From Bombyx mori (Eukaryota; Arthropoda; Insecta; Lepidoptera; Bombycidae), in contig NC_085127.1 in the NCBI RefSeq assembly GCF_030269925.1, forward strand, positions 12,965,501 through 13,029,500: a stretch of DNA of 64,000 nt, read 5' to 3'. Under the pieces are notes generated by a model. That model saw nothing but the letters and a program-made list of their open reading frames with translations, did not search any database and was not told the origin of the DNA. This document shows, in pieces, positions 13,501 through 22,683 of this stretch; positions within the stretch are counted from its first letter, which is position 1; the number at the start of each line of letters is the position of its first letter. The position numbers and the translations under genes were made by a program.

Positions 13501-16500
13501 CTTTTTGGAGGATTCCGAGAAGTTGCGTCCAGCAGCTTTGTTTCATTTTCCCACATTTGTGCACTTTCACAGATATTGAACAGTTAATAAACCACCATTA
13601 TTACACATTTAAACCCGAAGAAACACTAAATAGACAAAATAAAACAAATCACACAACTTCACTCCTCGCGTTCCCGCCAAAAAAGTCCAATTATGTCTAA
13701 GATTCGCGGAAGTCGAAGATTATACGAAAAAGAAACATCTAGAAATCCCATCTGTATAAAGCGTACACCCAAAATTCATTAAACAAGTTAATGGAATTGT
13801 ACAAATTCTTTGAACGATAATACGATGTACACACAATTATAATGGTTAAAATGCCTCACGCGTTTACGCATGACGCAAAATTTCGCGTAAGCAATCACAA
13901 AACGTAATACGTTCCGTAAATTCCTTATTATGAATTAATTCAATCTTTTAACCCTTTCGCGGGAATCGTACCGAAAACTGAAACAATTATGAAGAACTAG
14001 CGACCCGCCCTCGCTTCGCTTCGGAAACATTAAAACACACATGAAACCAAAAAAATAAAATAAAATAAATATAAAAAAAAGTTGCCTAAGTTCATCAGAG
14101 ACAATGTCGGCTTCTAATGGAAAAATAATTTTTCAAATCGGTCCAGTAGTTTCGGAGCCTATTCGAAACAAACAAACAAACAAATCTTTCCTCTTTATAA
14201 TATTAGTATAGATATAGATTAGGTAATTACGAATCGCACATTATCCAATATTCAATTAACCTAACGCTGAGATTGTTGTTAAATCTCTGTAAAACAGTTT
14301 CCTGCGGTTAACAGCCTGTCTTTAGTACTTATCGGGTCGAAATTTCGTTGAAAACTTCAGTAATTCGCGTCTGCTTGCTTCCATAATCGTGTGATTTCCT
14401 GTCCTAAATATAATAGCTTCCTCCTTGTTTGATGATACTATGTCCATAAAGATAAAAGATAGGTTTTAAGTCGTATTTAATATAGCACTTAATACATACA
14501 AGGGAAGTTTGTTCAATTTGTAAATTTTTGTTTCTTGTTTTAATTGAAGTCATTACATGTTTTTTTATTGCTTAGATGGGTGGACGAGCTCACAGTCCAC
14601 CTGGTGTAAAGTGGTTACTGGAGCCCATAGACATCTACAACGTAAATGCGCCACCCATTTTGAGATATAAGTTCTAAGGTCTCAAGTAAAGTTACAACAG
14701 CTGCCCTACCCTTCAAACCGAAACGCACTACTGATTCACGGCAGAAATAGGCAGGGTAGGGGTACCTACCTACCCGCGCGGACTCACAAGAGGTTCTACC
14801 ACCAATCACCTGGTGATAAATAGTAACCGGAGTCCATAGATATGTAAATTGCTCATTCAGACATGACTTCCAAGTTTCATTGGTATAAAAGCTGACTGAT
14901 AATTCAAAACAGAGAAGCAGATAGTAATTAGTTCCTACTTGGAGTAAGCACGACGGTAATATCTAAGAATCTACTCGTGCGGGATCACAAATACCTTACT
15001 ACCGATATTCATCCAAATTTAATCATTCGTGAATTACAGATGCTTTTTGCCATAGTAATATTAACTGGAGTATTTGTATCTCAGCAATTTACTGGCGCTA
15101 AGACGTCTTGTGAATCCGCACGGGTAAGGACCAGCACCCTGCCTATTTCTGCCGTGAAGCAGTAATGCGTTTCGGTTTGAAGGGTGGCGCAGCCGTTGTA
15201 CTGTTAAAACTGAGACTTAGAACTCATGTCTCGAAGTACGTGGCGGTATTTACGTTGTAGATGTCTATGAGCTCCGGTAACTACATAACATCGGGTGGCT
15301 ATGAGCTCGTCCACCTATATAAGCAATAAGAATAAAAAAAGTGTACTCTTCCATCGTTTATTACAATATTATTAAAACCTTTTCATGTAAAATCGTAAAC
15401 AAATGAAAGATCAGCCAATTTTGAAGCGATTGTGAATTTACGAGCTTAATATATTTTTCTAATCAACTCTGTGTCGTCGTTTAATGCGAGGTATACTAAA
15501 GTAGAAGAAGAAACGAACCACTACTTAACTCTTTGACCGTTATGTAGGTCACGAGTGCCCTACGTGGCGCCCTGAACTAATTATGTCGATTTCTATTAAA
15601 AAGGCGCCGGAATATCTAATAGACCGTGGGAAAGACGAATCCAAAGATACTGAGAATTAATCTATTTATACTATCATTTTTGGACATGTCTCCCGGCGAG
15701 GAAATGACTCCATAGAGCGCCTTGTCGTTCAGGGCAAAGTAGAAGGCCAGACCAGATCACGTGGAAGGTTGTCCATGCAATGGACCGACTAAATCAAGTC
15801 GGCAGTTGGCGGCTGTTTGCATGAGTGTACCAGGCTCACCACAAACAGAGTAGTGGCGATAGTGAGGCGCATAAGATCTGCCCACAGCAATGATGCTGAA
15901 TGACGACCAAAAAAGGCAAGGAAAAACTAAAACATACATTGACAAACAAAAGAAAGCAAAGTTCGGCAATCCAGGGGCTTAGTAACAGAAATCGACCTAA
16001 TTACTTCAGTGTGTCATATGGGGTATCGGTGAGCTACATGGAAGTCACTGTATTGACAATAAATCACGAAAGAACATCTCTACATCCCTGGAGTACTATT
16101 TGCTAGATCCAACAATGAACCTTTTAAAGCTATTAACAAATTTCAAGCCATTCTTATCTTGATCGTCCATTATTCGTTTTTTGTGCTAGATAGAGGGAAA
16201 TAATAGCGATGACTTGTGGCAATGGGGGAGATTAGTTAAACGACTGAATTCTTTTGCGTTTACAGATTATAATAAAGCTGCGATTCGTTATAGTGAAGCG
16301 GACCCTTCGAAAAGAATTACGATTTTAGTTGGATTACTTTTGAATGTAGTACAATGGAAATATAAATGAAAGTGAATTTTGTAATGGATTTCTGGTGAAA
16401 TTATCCAAGAAAATTCAATTTTGTTAGCTTGGTTTTTATTTATTTATTGCATAGATGAGTGGACTAGCTTACAGCCCTACCTGGTGCTAAGTAGTTACCG

Positions 16501-18489
16501 GAGCTCATAGACATCTACAACGCAAATTCCGCCACTCACCTTGAGATAGGAGTTCTAAGGTCTCAGTATAGCTACAACAGCTGCCCCACCCTTCAAACCG
16601 AAACGCATTACTGCTTCACGGCTGAAATAGGCAGGATGATGGTACCTAGCCGTGCGCACTTACAAGAGGTCCTACCACCACGTATGTTGTATGTCTGTTC
16701 GTCTTAAAGTCGTTTCCACCGACTTCAAGATGTCAGATTAACTTGAATATTTGCAAATATACGAAGGACCGATGAAAATATAATAATTTTATATCTTTCA
16801 AGCAGTAAAAGTCCAATGTGCTGGTTGGGACAGGTCAGCTCTACTTTCAACACCTTAGTCCATAATGCCCAAGCACGCAGCCGAGAATAGATTGAGTTGA
16901 CGCAAGATAGTCCACGCGATAATTATTCAGAGATACCACGGCCCACAGCATTGAGGTTTACACTCGCAAGGAGGAAGAGAGGCGAAAGCTTATTGGTGTT
17001 AGGCTTTAGATTAGTTTAATCAGTTTGATTTCATAAGTGGCACAAGTATTATTATATGAATAATACTGCCGTGAACCACTGTTTTTAGAAAATAGTCGTT
17101 ATTGAATAGAAATGAGACTTTTAATTCAAGTGACATGGTGAGTTGCGGTATTTGCGTTTTATGTCTATAGGTTGCGACAACTGCGTAATATCATGAGGGC
17201 CGGTAGTTGATATACCTAACCAGAGCAATGGGATTGCGTTTTCAGCCCACAGATATCCATTGCTCTATATGGCCACCCCTAAGGTTCGCTACAATAGCCG
17301 GTCCTGTGCAGCCTGCATCCAATGGATTTCTACGACTTTTAGAAAGTCATCTGTCCACCTCGTAGAAGGAAGGAGGAGCAATGAGAACAAACACTTAAAA
17401 TTAAGCTTACTACCAAATTATCACCAAACAAATTCAGCAAATGGTAATAAGCTACAAAGTTGATTGAGAGAGACTTGACACTTCACTAGCTTTACACATT
17501 ATTTTTGTAAAAAGAATAAAAAAGAATATGTAAACATAATAATCTCTCCCATAATAATAATCCTGTATCTTCTCATGATCGAATAATACGCTGCGTGATT
17601 AATGAAAAAAAAAACTCAACAAATTCACAACTTGACGGATTCAGAGTAATATGTTTTTATTCACTAACCGTTTTGTCTTGTAAGAGACTAATTCTGCAGT
17701 TAAGATGAGCGTCCTCCCCTAACTGAACTGTGATCTTCGTGATGTTACCCTCAGGAGTGTCTTCGAAAGTTGGACCATATTTCCTGTCATGGTCAAAATA
17801 TGTATTCTTGGCTGACACAACATGAGGTACCACATCAACTCTTGGGGTATCTTTAATCGTTGTATCGCGTGCAGGTTGGTCTGTTAAGTTTTCCGTCGGA
17901 TCCCCTGTGGGCTGTGGTACTTTAAAGGATTTTGTGCTATCGATTGTCGAGTTTCCTAGCCGAAGCATAACTGGTGCTGGTACCATGACAGTGTTGAGTG
18001 CGTAGAAAGACGTTACGGTCGGTGTTTCGTCTGTAGACGATAGTGATGATGTTTGTTCTGGAAAGGAAATAGACAGAGTAACCGAAAATCAGTCCTAAAG
18101 TAGGGCATTATGGTCGCAATCTATTTATTGCTTCACGGAAAAATTGCAGCTATTTCAATAGCATTCAGTGAATTGTCTTACTTCTGCTCAGGGAAGAATT
18201 AATGACTCTTATTCTGGTTTATTAACTATCTTTCTATCTTAGCAGTTCTAGCATATTCTTCTATCTTTCTAGCTGAGTACCTGTGGAATACGTCTATTCA
18301 AGCTGCTATAGAATCTTTGCTAATAAAAGTGCAATGTCCACTGGTGGCTATACCAGTTTCCAAACGAAGATAAATCAGGGATTTTACTTGTGTGATTGGT
18401 ACTCTTTGAAATAAAAGTTAGTAATACTTGCCAGTGGTTAATTGGCACAGGACTATCTGTGTAAGGAAGAACACGCCCACACTCCACAT
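1298..18489 (-). CDS. dpr20: dpr20-like two-Ig cell-surface protein (six coding exons)
   Basis: Joined exons 18489-18432, 18057-17669, 12755-12536, 11693-11519, 7911-7775 and 1500-1298 give 1182 nt, 393 residues plus TGA, and every junction keeps frame. Dpr proteins are neuronal surface Ig proteins that bind DIP partners in synaptic matching (family knowledge). Layout: signal peptide about 1-19; Thr/Ser-rich linker; Ig1 about 110-222 with Cys140, Trp152 and Cys205 (VYEC); Ig2 about 224-326 with Cys251, Trp264 and Cys310 (GNYTC); then a tail with a hydrophobic run at 361-371 and a weaker one at 387-391, possibly a membrane or GPI signal. The patches RISLLQDKT, QISTHPPR, VDEAG..LLEKYYE, TRGG and ISVKTE match my memory of Drosophila dpr20 better than other Dprs. 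Introns are about 374, 4913, 842, 3607 and 6274 nt. Exons 2-6 are very secure; exon 1 is tentative. Confidence 0.9.
1926..2017 (+). mobile_element. Bm1-type SINE, 3' end only
   Basis: Diverged SINE end: ATGGGCTCCGGTAACCAC, then GTGGGCCATGAGCTCG and an A-tail. Lies in dpr20 intron 5. Confidence 0.85.
2325..2482 (-). mobile_element. Non-LTR RT C-terminal remnant
   Basis: The minus strand reads RNWKERALNRALWREILNQA, a typical end of RTE-like insect endonuclease-RTs, followed by a short (ATG)n-type run. It abuts the next SINE piece. Confidence 0.5.
2484..2645 (+). mobile_element. Bm1-type SINE, 3' half
   Basis: From TGATGCGTTTCGGTTT to GCTGTGAACTCGTCCATCC. It lacks the tRNA-like head. In dpr20 intron 5. 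Confidence 0.9.
2800..3057 (-). mobile_element. Second tRNA-derived SINE family
   Basis: On the minus strand the head starts GGCTGTCTGGTGTAGTGG (A box) and has GGGTTCGAATCCC (B box). An AT-rich body and TATTTA-rich tail follow. The acceptor arms do not pair, so it is not a working tRNA gene. This is not Bm1. Confidence 0.75.
3442..3622 (-). mobile_element. Helitron-like family C, truncated copy
   Basis: On the plus strand it begins CTAGCGGCCCGCTCCGG, the reverse complement of a CTAG 3' terminus. It abuts a second copy at 3624 in the same orientation. Confidence 0.7.
3624..4049 (-). mobile_element. Helitron-like family C, near-complete copy
   Basis: Read on the minus strand it runs from TCTATACTAATATTATAAAT-like sequence to GGAGCGGGCCGCTAG. 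There is no coding capacity, so it is non-autonomous. A relative is at 60194-60632. Confidence 0.75.
4050..5389. other. dpr20 intron 5, unassigned
   Basis: Two overlapping short ORFs (89 and 72 codons, 4202-4553) show no recognisable domain. I see no SINE or LINE here. Function unknown. Confidence 0.4.
5390..5760 (+). mobile_element. Non-LTR 3' UTR fragment
   Basis: Contains GATCCGACCAACGG and CACTGAGTTTCTTGCCGG, the latter shared with 9530-9720 and 59105-59270. It ends in a T-rich run. No coding part remains. Confidence 0.65.
5824..6110 (+). mobile_element. Helitron-like family F, 5' end
   Basis: Starts CTATACTAATATTATAAAGC, then GTTTGAACGCGCTAGTCTCA and GGAACTACTGGGC, a 5' end I remember from moth Helitrons. 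The 3' end is not clear. Confidence 0.6.
6682..6868 (+). mobile_element. Bm1-type SINE, headless
   Basis: From GTAGGACCTCTTGTGAGTCC to AACCACTTAACACCAGG, with a short internal loss after GCCGTGAAG. Confidence 0.9.
7100..7340. promoter_or_regulatory. GC-rich intronic patch with CRE-like site
   Basis: Holds GTGGCGTGACGTCACACTG, a palindromic CRE-like TGACGTCA, inside a GC-rich patch of dpr20 intron 5 next to a LINE fragment. It could be an enhancer or a transposon 5' region. Only the motif is seen; function is a guess. Confidence 0.25.
7560..7720 (+). mobile_element. LINE RT C-terminus and 3' end, decayed
   Basis: CGAGCGCTATGACATG and GGTAGACAGCAGC...CACCATCAGG match the better copy at 35090-35360. 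Confidence 0.65.
7775..7911 (-). CDS. dpr20: dpr20 exon 5, end of Ig2
   Basis: A 137-nt exon encoding VKTEQVPGGADSLLRLARV, then SSDAGNYTCAV (Cys310) and HTVSVHVLN. The SDAGNYTC pattern is the last conserved Ig strand. The acceptor is TTGTTACAG and the donor is GTACGT at 7774. The phase fits exons 4 and 6. A short LINE 3' fragment lies just downstream in the intron. Confidence 0.93.
8604..9858 (+). mobile_element. Bm1 SINE split by a LINE insertion
   Basis: The tRNA-like head (GTGGCCTAAAAGATAAGACG, then GGTGTTCGAATCCCGCAGG) and body run to 8913. The SINE resumes at 9724 and ends with an A-tail. GTAACTATACT flanks the insert on both sides (8903-8913 and 9724-9734), a clear 11-bp target-site duplication. 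Confidence 0.92.
8914..9723 (+). mobile_element. 5'-truncated jockey-type non-LTR element
   Basis: Codes in one open frame to TAA at 9516-9518. It starts CSTSPWAPKVKYLGVTLD, then TFRPHI, KTCIRPVMTYASVVFAHAA and a basic C terminus, which is the end of a reverse transcriptase after the catalytic core. A 3' UTR with CCCACTGAGTTTCTCGCCGG and an A10 tail follows. The RT active site is absent, so this is a dead-on-arrival copy, but its frame is intact, so it is fairly young. Confidence 0.88.
9860..11260. other. dpr20 intron 4, unassigned
   Basis: AT-rich intron sequence. Short ORFs at 9819-10007 and 10876-11127 show no known domain. No repeat recognised. Confidence 0.4.
11261..11503 (-). mobile_element. 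Bm1-type SINE beside a dpr20 splice donor
   Basis: Headless copy, tail at 11261. Its 5' edge (CCTACCACCAGT) ends about 15 nt from the intron-4 donor at 11518. It is in the same orientation as dpr20. Confidence 0.92.
11519..11693 (-). CDS. dpr20: dpr20 exon 4, start of Ig2
   Basis: Encodes residues 224-280 plus split codons at both ends: PQVWVVDEAGAPLLEKYYE, then LALVC (Cys251), LTWLHEG (Trp264) and DTTRGGI. The acceptor is ACAACACAG and the donor is GTAAGA at 11518. The AG left over completes Ser281 with the first base of exon 5. The nearest Bm1 copy ends only about 15 nt into the downstream intron. Confidence 0.95.
11944..12133 (+). mobile_element. LINE RT C-terminus and 3' end, decayed
   Basis: GCTTCCAGAGACCTCTTTTG and GGTAGGCAGCGACTTAAC are diverged versions of the fragment at 35090-35360. 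It ends where the next SINE begins. Confidence 0.65.
12136..12382 (-). mobile_element. Bm1-type SINE, headless
   Basis: Starts TTTTATTGCTTAGATGGGTG and ends GGTCCTGCCACCAGT. In dpr20 intron 3, in the sense orientation of the gene. Confidence 0.92.
12536..12755 (-). CDS. dpr20: dpr20 exon 3, core of Ig1
   Basis: Encodes residues 150-222. It starts VSWVRRRGKDEIPELLTVG and runs through NWRLLI, DDEGVYEC (Cys205) and QISTHPPR to YLHIN. LLTVG..TY and YECQ.STHPP are Dpr-family signatures. The acceptor is TATTTTAG and the donor is a strong GTGAGT at 12535. It leaves one base (A) that joins CT of exon 4 as Thr223. Confidence 0.95.
12897..13186 (-). mobile_element. Helitron-like family A
   Basis: Plus strand reads CTAGCTGACCCGGCAGAC ... 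TTTTTATATATATAGA, i.e. 5'-TC...CTAG-3' on the minus strand. Non-coding. Four other copies are in the window. Confidence 0.8.
13997..14213 (-). mobile_element. Helitron-like family B (Lep1-like)
   Basis: Minus strand: TCTATACTAATATTATAAAG ... GCGGGTCGCTAG. The start matches my memory of the moth Lep1 Helitron. Confidence 0.75.
14560..14804 (-). mobile_element. Bm1-type SINE, headless
   Basis: Starts TTTTTTTATTGCTTAGATGG and ends AGGTTCTACCACCA. In dpr20 intron 2. Confidence 0.92.
15091..15340 (+). mobile_element. Bm1-type SINE, diverged
   Basis: ACTGGCGCTAAGACGTCTTG to CTATATAAGCAATAAG. More mutated than most copies. Confidence 0.88.
15670..15905 (+). mobile_element. RTE-like RT C-terminal fragment
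   Basis: Frame pieces read GNDSIERLVVQGKV, RSRGRLSMQWTD and IKSAVGGCLHECTRLTTNRE, the thumb and C-terminal part of an insect RTE-like endonuclease-RT. Frames are broken. Confidence 0.65.
16433..16680 (-). mobile_element. Bm1-type SINE, headless
   Basis: TTATTTATTGCATAGATGAG to AAGAGGTCCTACCACCA. In dpr20 intron 2. Confidence 0.9.
17120..17215 (+). mobile_element. Old Bm1 relic
   Basis: Diverged 3' half (GGTATTTGCGTTTTATGTCT). Weak but colinear with the SINE. Confidence 0.45.
17669..18057 (-). CDS. dpr20: dpr20 exon 2, linker and start of Ig1
   Basis: Encodes residues 20-149: a Thr/Ser-rich linker, then the first Ig strands with Cys140 in HLNC, ending RISLLQDKT. The acceptor is TTTCCTTTCCAG (AG at 18059-18058) and the donor is GTTAGT at 17668. 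The exon ends in phase 0, exactly where exon 3 starts with V-S-W. Confidence 0.9.
18432..18489 (-). CDS. dpr20: dpr20 exon 1, signal peptide (tentative)
   Basis: The frame from ATG at 18489 reads MWSVGVFFLTQIVLCQLTT, a good signal peptide with a VGVFFLTQIVL core. A TTTCAG acceptor just upstream (exon edge about 18530) suggests a 5' UTR intron. No GT donor keeps frame with exon 2: the GT at 18427 gives the wrong phase. A GCAAGT site at 18431, the usual context of GC-AG introns, leaves one base (G) that joins AA of exon 2 to make Glu20. An out-of-frame upstream ATG at 18527 opens a 24-codon ORF that ends TAG at 18453. A different distant first exon is possible. Confidence 0.45.
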
Positions 18490-18957
18490 AGCGCCTGAAC
18501 GAGGCCAAACCCCTCCCAAGGCTTCATAATCTGAAACAACATACAAACACAATTCAAGTTCTGCTACTTCCAAACAATTTGTCTTAGTTTAACGCAGGGC
18601 CTAAGCGTAACAAAACCAGTGCAGCCCTAGGTCTAACAAAACTGCTGGTATTAAACATGCATTTTACACTACTCAATAATCAGACAGCATTTATTCTAAT
18701 TTTAAAATTAAATTTGAAGAACTTTAAGCTATGTGCTTAAGCTCGGCAGCTTATTAACAATATCAATGTACTAGTAGTAGCAAGATAATTTTAAAAACAT
18801 CTCACTATAAATAAACATAACTAATTTCCTGTGATAATCACTCGAAATTCGATATGAGTCCTTCGATGTGCTTTCTCTGAAGAACATCTAATGAAAATCT
18901 AAAAATATCACTATCAGAAATCAGAGATTTAATTGCGACTCGATATTTACTTAAAAG

Positions 18958-19262
18958 ACCCGGATAATCCCGCAATGCTTTTGTTACAATCGGGATGGGC
19001 ATCTAAATAATAATAACTTATAACTTGGAACAAATCACGCACGGTCATCCGGACCCAAATTAAGATACCCGGGTACCCGTAGTACCAGAGACTGACACAC
19101 ATACTAAAATATATGTTTAAATATATATAAATAAACAGAAAATCATCGAGACAAAGAATAAACAAATTGTTCATCAAACGAAAGCTTGCTCGATCTGGGA
19201 TCCAAATCTACGACTCCCGACGCCAAAATCAGGGGTGCTATCTACAACACCGCCGAGTCAGT
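18958..19262 (-). mobile_element. Another tRNA-derived SINE
   Basis: On the minus strand the head reads GACTGACTCGGCGGTGTTGT and GTCGGGAGTCGTAGATTTGG. The body is TTTAAATATAT-rich, then GGTACCCGGGTATC. It lies upstream of dpr20 exon 1. Confidence 0.6.
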
Positions 19263-19469
19263 CAAATCTAGGCATCTAAAAACTCTATTGTTTTTTCTAC
19301 CCAGAGCCTAGTTCGTTCAGAATATTCACGCTCACATCGCATTGAATACCAACGGCGCTATCTGTGAGCAACTGTTGGATTACTTTTTGCTCATGTATGT
19401 ACACACAGTTCGTTTGCGAACAAGTTAATGAACGTCGCCAGTCTGTAGCATGTTTTGAATCCTCTGTAT

Positions 19470-20240
19470 TGTTACGCGCTGGGGTTCGGGATAAATAAAA
19501 ATTCTACCGAAGTACAATTCAATACTTTATTAACACTTAGAACACTTAAAAACGAGCACTTTAAAATTCTTAATTCACTTCTTCCGCTTCACTTCAGGTG
19601 ATCCGTTCGCTGTTCCGCTTCGAGTAGATCCGTTTACTGACTTCGTGACATGACATGACATTCGTGTACTGACGCGTGCAGAGATGGCACGACGTATAGT
19701 CGATACGACATCACTAGATTTATCGGAAACATTCTGGGCAAGTCGAGTAGCTGCGATGTGTGTTTCTACTATCTGACAAATAGATGGCGCTGTACTTCAC
19801 GAGCGTTCTCGATGTTACTAGTTCCTTTGATATTCGTTTCTGCTATTCTGCGATAGATGGCGCTACTTTACCGGTTTTTTTAATTGCTTAGATGGTTGGA
19901 CGAGCTCACAGCCCACCTGGTGTTAAGTGATTACTGGAACCCATAGACATCTACAACGTAAATGCGCTACCCACCTTGAGATATAACTTCTAAGTTCTCA
20001 GTATAGTTACAACAGCTGCTCTATCCTTCAAACCGAAACGCATTACTGCTTCACGGTAGAAATAGGCAGGGTGGTGGTACCTACCCACGAGGACTCACAA
20101 GAAGTCCTACCACCAGTAAAATTTGTGTTTTCACTATCTAACAATAGATCGCGTTGTACTTCTCGAGTGTTCTCGAGTTGATGATTAATATTCGTTTCTG
20201 CTATTCGGCGATAGATGGCGCTACTTTTACCGGCGTAACA
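19470..20240 (-). mobile_element. Solo LTR with a SINE insertion
   Basis: Begins TGTTACGCGC and ends GCGTAACA (TG...CA with an 8-bp inverted end). Read on the minus strand it has AATAAA about 60 nt before the 3' edge, as in an R-U5 region. No internal domain or second LTR is present. The U3 side carries a tandem about 110-bp repeat with GATAGATGGCGCTAC in both units. Without the SINE it is about 525 bp. I see no exact target-site duplication. Confidence 0.65.
19875..20117 (-). mobile_element. Bm1-type SINE inside the solo LTR
   Basis: TTTTTTTAATTGCTTAGATG to AGTCCTACCACCAGT, between the two U3 repeat units. Confidence 0.92.
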
Positions 20241-21065
20241 GTTTTATTGTGGCATTTTAAAAAGTTGTTGAATAGAAGGATGCTCTTTATCGATTCTATT
20301 TCAAGACCAGAAAGAGGCATACTTAACAGAATCGGATTGACTCAGTTTTCATTAAAAAGTCTCGTTTAATCTAATTTGAATTGAAATTGCTCCGAAATTG
20401 GTATAGGGCTGCTGTATTGTTACATCATCTGCAAGTTCATCAAAACTTGATAGAAAAATTAATAATTTAACAAAATAATAATAAATCAAATTCCACAACC
20501 CTATAATAGGATGATCAAGAAACAATTAAATTTAATTCCCATCCTCTAACCCACATCAAAATGTACACTTTACTGGTTTCGGTAAATTTCTTGTATAATT
20601 TAAGGGCGATCTCAACCCCAATTAGGAACGGACTCGATACACAAGGTATACCCCCGAAAGGGATGGCTCTTCTTGATAAATTGAGATAGGCTGGCTAAGC
20701 TGTCGATACCATTCGATTAAGTACTTAAGGATATTGTGAACTTAAGTTACCGCGTATAAGACACTTGGCTGTGTCGTCTATAGACTAGCATCACCTTTTT
20801 TCGTGTTTGGTAACTGGTCATTCACCGAAAAATGGTCAATAATGTTCTTTGAGTATTATATTATTAGCGTGCTGTGATAGCCAACTAGCCTTTATTTGTC
20901 ATAGGGCCTATTAAAAATCTGTACGGGCAGTTATCACTATACTACAAATTTTTACCTCGAAACAATCATATGTAAATAATTTTCATCAAAGCAATTCGGA
21001 AAAAAACATGCGAGTTTGGGTTTCTTCTACTTAATAGGGTGAGCTGATTAATTAACTAATTAATG
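20241..21065. other. Unassigned AT-rich sequence
   Basis: No gene or repeat recognised. Confidence 0.35.
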
Positions 21066-21610
21066 TAAATTCATTTTATTGACACCGCTGATCTTTTGAT
21101 ACAATGTCCAGTGAGATCGCCTTCTTGTCTAATTGGCTTCATTTTATTGACGCCGCTGATCTTTTGACATAATGTCTAGTGAGATCGCCTTCTTGTCTAA
21201 ATGGGCTTCATTTTATTGACGCCGCTGATCTTTTGACATAATGTCTAGTGAGATCGCCTTCTTGTCTAAATCGGCTTCATTTTATTGACGCCGCTGATCT
21301 TTTGACATAATGTCTAGTGAGATCGCCTTCTTGTCTAAATTGGCTTCATTTTACTGACGCCGCTGATCTTTTGACACAATTCTACAAAAACACAAACAAC
21401 TACAAACACATGCTTACGCAAAATCGTTTTCTGTACAAGCAGTTATACTTTGGAATTCCCTCCCTCCAAGCATACGAGCGTGCAAAACCATAGCAGCGTT
21501 CAAGAAATCTCTTAAGGAACATTATTTATCCTTACCATCTTAAATAAATTTTATATATTTGTGTAATGTATTATAATATAAAGTAAGTATATGTGTGTAT
21601 GTTATATATA

Positions 21611-21649
<39 letters not shown>

Positions 21650-22030
21650 TTGTATGTATATATATTGTTTTGTATCTTGTAATATGTATATATTACTATA
21701 TGTAATGTTTACTGTATGCACTAGGTTTGTGTTCCTAATTCTTCTTTCTTTTTGCGGGTCTACTGGAAGAGATTTCAGCATGAAATAAGTAGTGCCCTTG
21801 TACTCTGTATCCTTATTGACGTGTCTTTTCTAACAGCTGTGTGTACAAATTATATTTAAAAAAATGCTAGTGAGATCGCCTTCTTGTCTAAATCGGCTTC
21901 ATTTTATTGACGCCGCTGATCTTTTGACACAATGTCTAGTGAGATCGCCTTCTTGTCTAAATCGGCTTCATTTTATTGACGCCGCTAAACTTTTGACAAA
22001 ATGTCTAGTGAGATCGTCTTTATGTCTATC
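21066..22030. repeat. 69-bp minisatellite, split by a LINE fragment
   Basis: The unit has TTCATTTTATTGACGCCGCT and GTGAGATCGCCTTCTTGTCT. CATTTTATTGAC (or a variant) starts at 21072, 21140, 21209, 21278 and 21347, then at 21900 and 21969, so the period is 68-69 bp. About five units precede the LINE piece and about two and a half follow it. Confidence 0.9.
21381..21866 (+). mobile_element. LINE C-terminus plus 3' UTR inside the minisatellite
   Basis: The frame up to TAA at 21541-21543 reads AVILWNSLPPSIRACKTIAA, then FKKSLKEHYL, a standard RT C terminus. The 3' UTR holds a (TG)n run (about 21608-21648) and ends in TTTAAAAAAA. It interrupts the array at GACACAAT. Confidence 0.8.
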
Positions 22031-22680
22031 GGTTAAGTAATTACTATCAGGCTTAATCACACAAATTTTGCATTTATTATTTTAGCTTTTCAGATTATAT
22101 GAATTTTGGTTGATTGAGAAGTTGGGTAGGTGGTGTCATTGTTAGACCGTTGAGAAATCTTCAATCAGAAGGTAAATGGTAGTTAATATCTTATTAATGT
22201 AGTATGCGGACAACCAAACGAGAGAAAAACAACTATGGATTTTATGATGACAAGAAGTCTTCAAGTTCAACATTGGAATTTCAAATTCATGCCAAAGGAT
22301 AATGGTGCGTCACAAGCTCCATCAGATTCAACCAAGAATATGACTAGAAAAAAATATAGTAAAGCAGTAGTCAATACAAAAAAGGCTTCTAGTGATTAAG
22401 AATAAATTGGACAATAAAAAAAAACAATAATCACAAATGTAGAAAAAAATGCAAGAAATTTCAAAGGGAATTATTTCAAAGTGTATTCGGGTCAATTAAT
22501 TTTGTTCACGAGAAATCGTGACGGATACGCTGCGGGCCGATCCGGGAACTGCCGCAAATTATCTTCAATCCACAAAGACGAAGATTAAATTTCTAATTGT
22601 TACAAGCTCTATTCTCACAGTTCTTTGGTGCCCTTCAACCCGAAGAACTTCGGAGTTAAGAACTAGGCAATGAGCGTTTT
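22031..22680. other. Unassigned AT-rich sequence
   Basis: I see no gene or repeat family in this stretch. Confidence 0.35.
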
Positions 22681-22683
22681 TAG

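Noticed and set aside
18453..18527. 24-codon MKPWEGFGLVQ frame as the dpr20 signal peptide
   Set aside because: It ends in TAG before any usable donor; the overlapping frame from 18489 joins exon 2 in phase.
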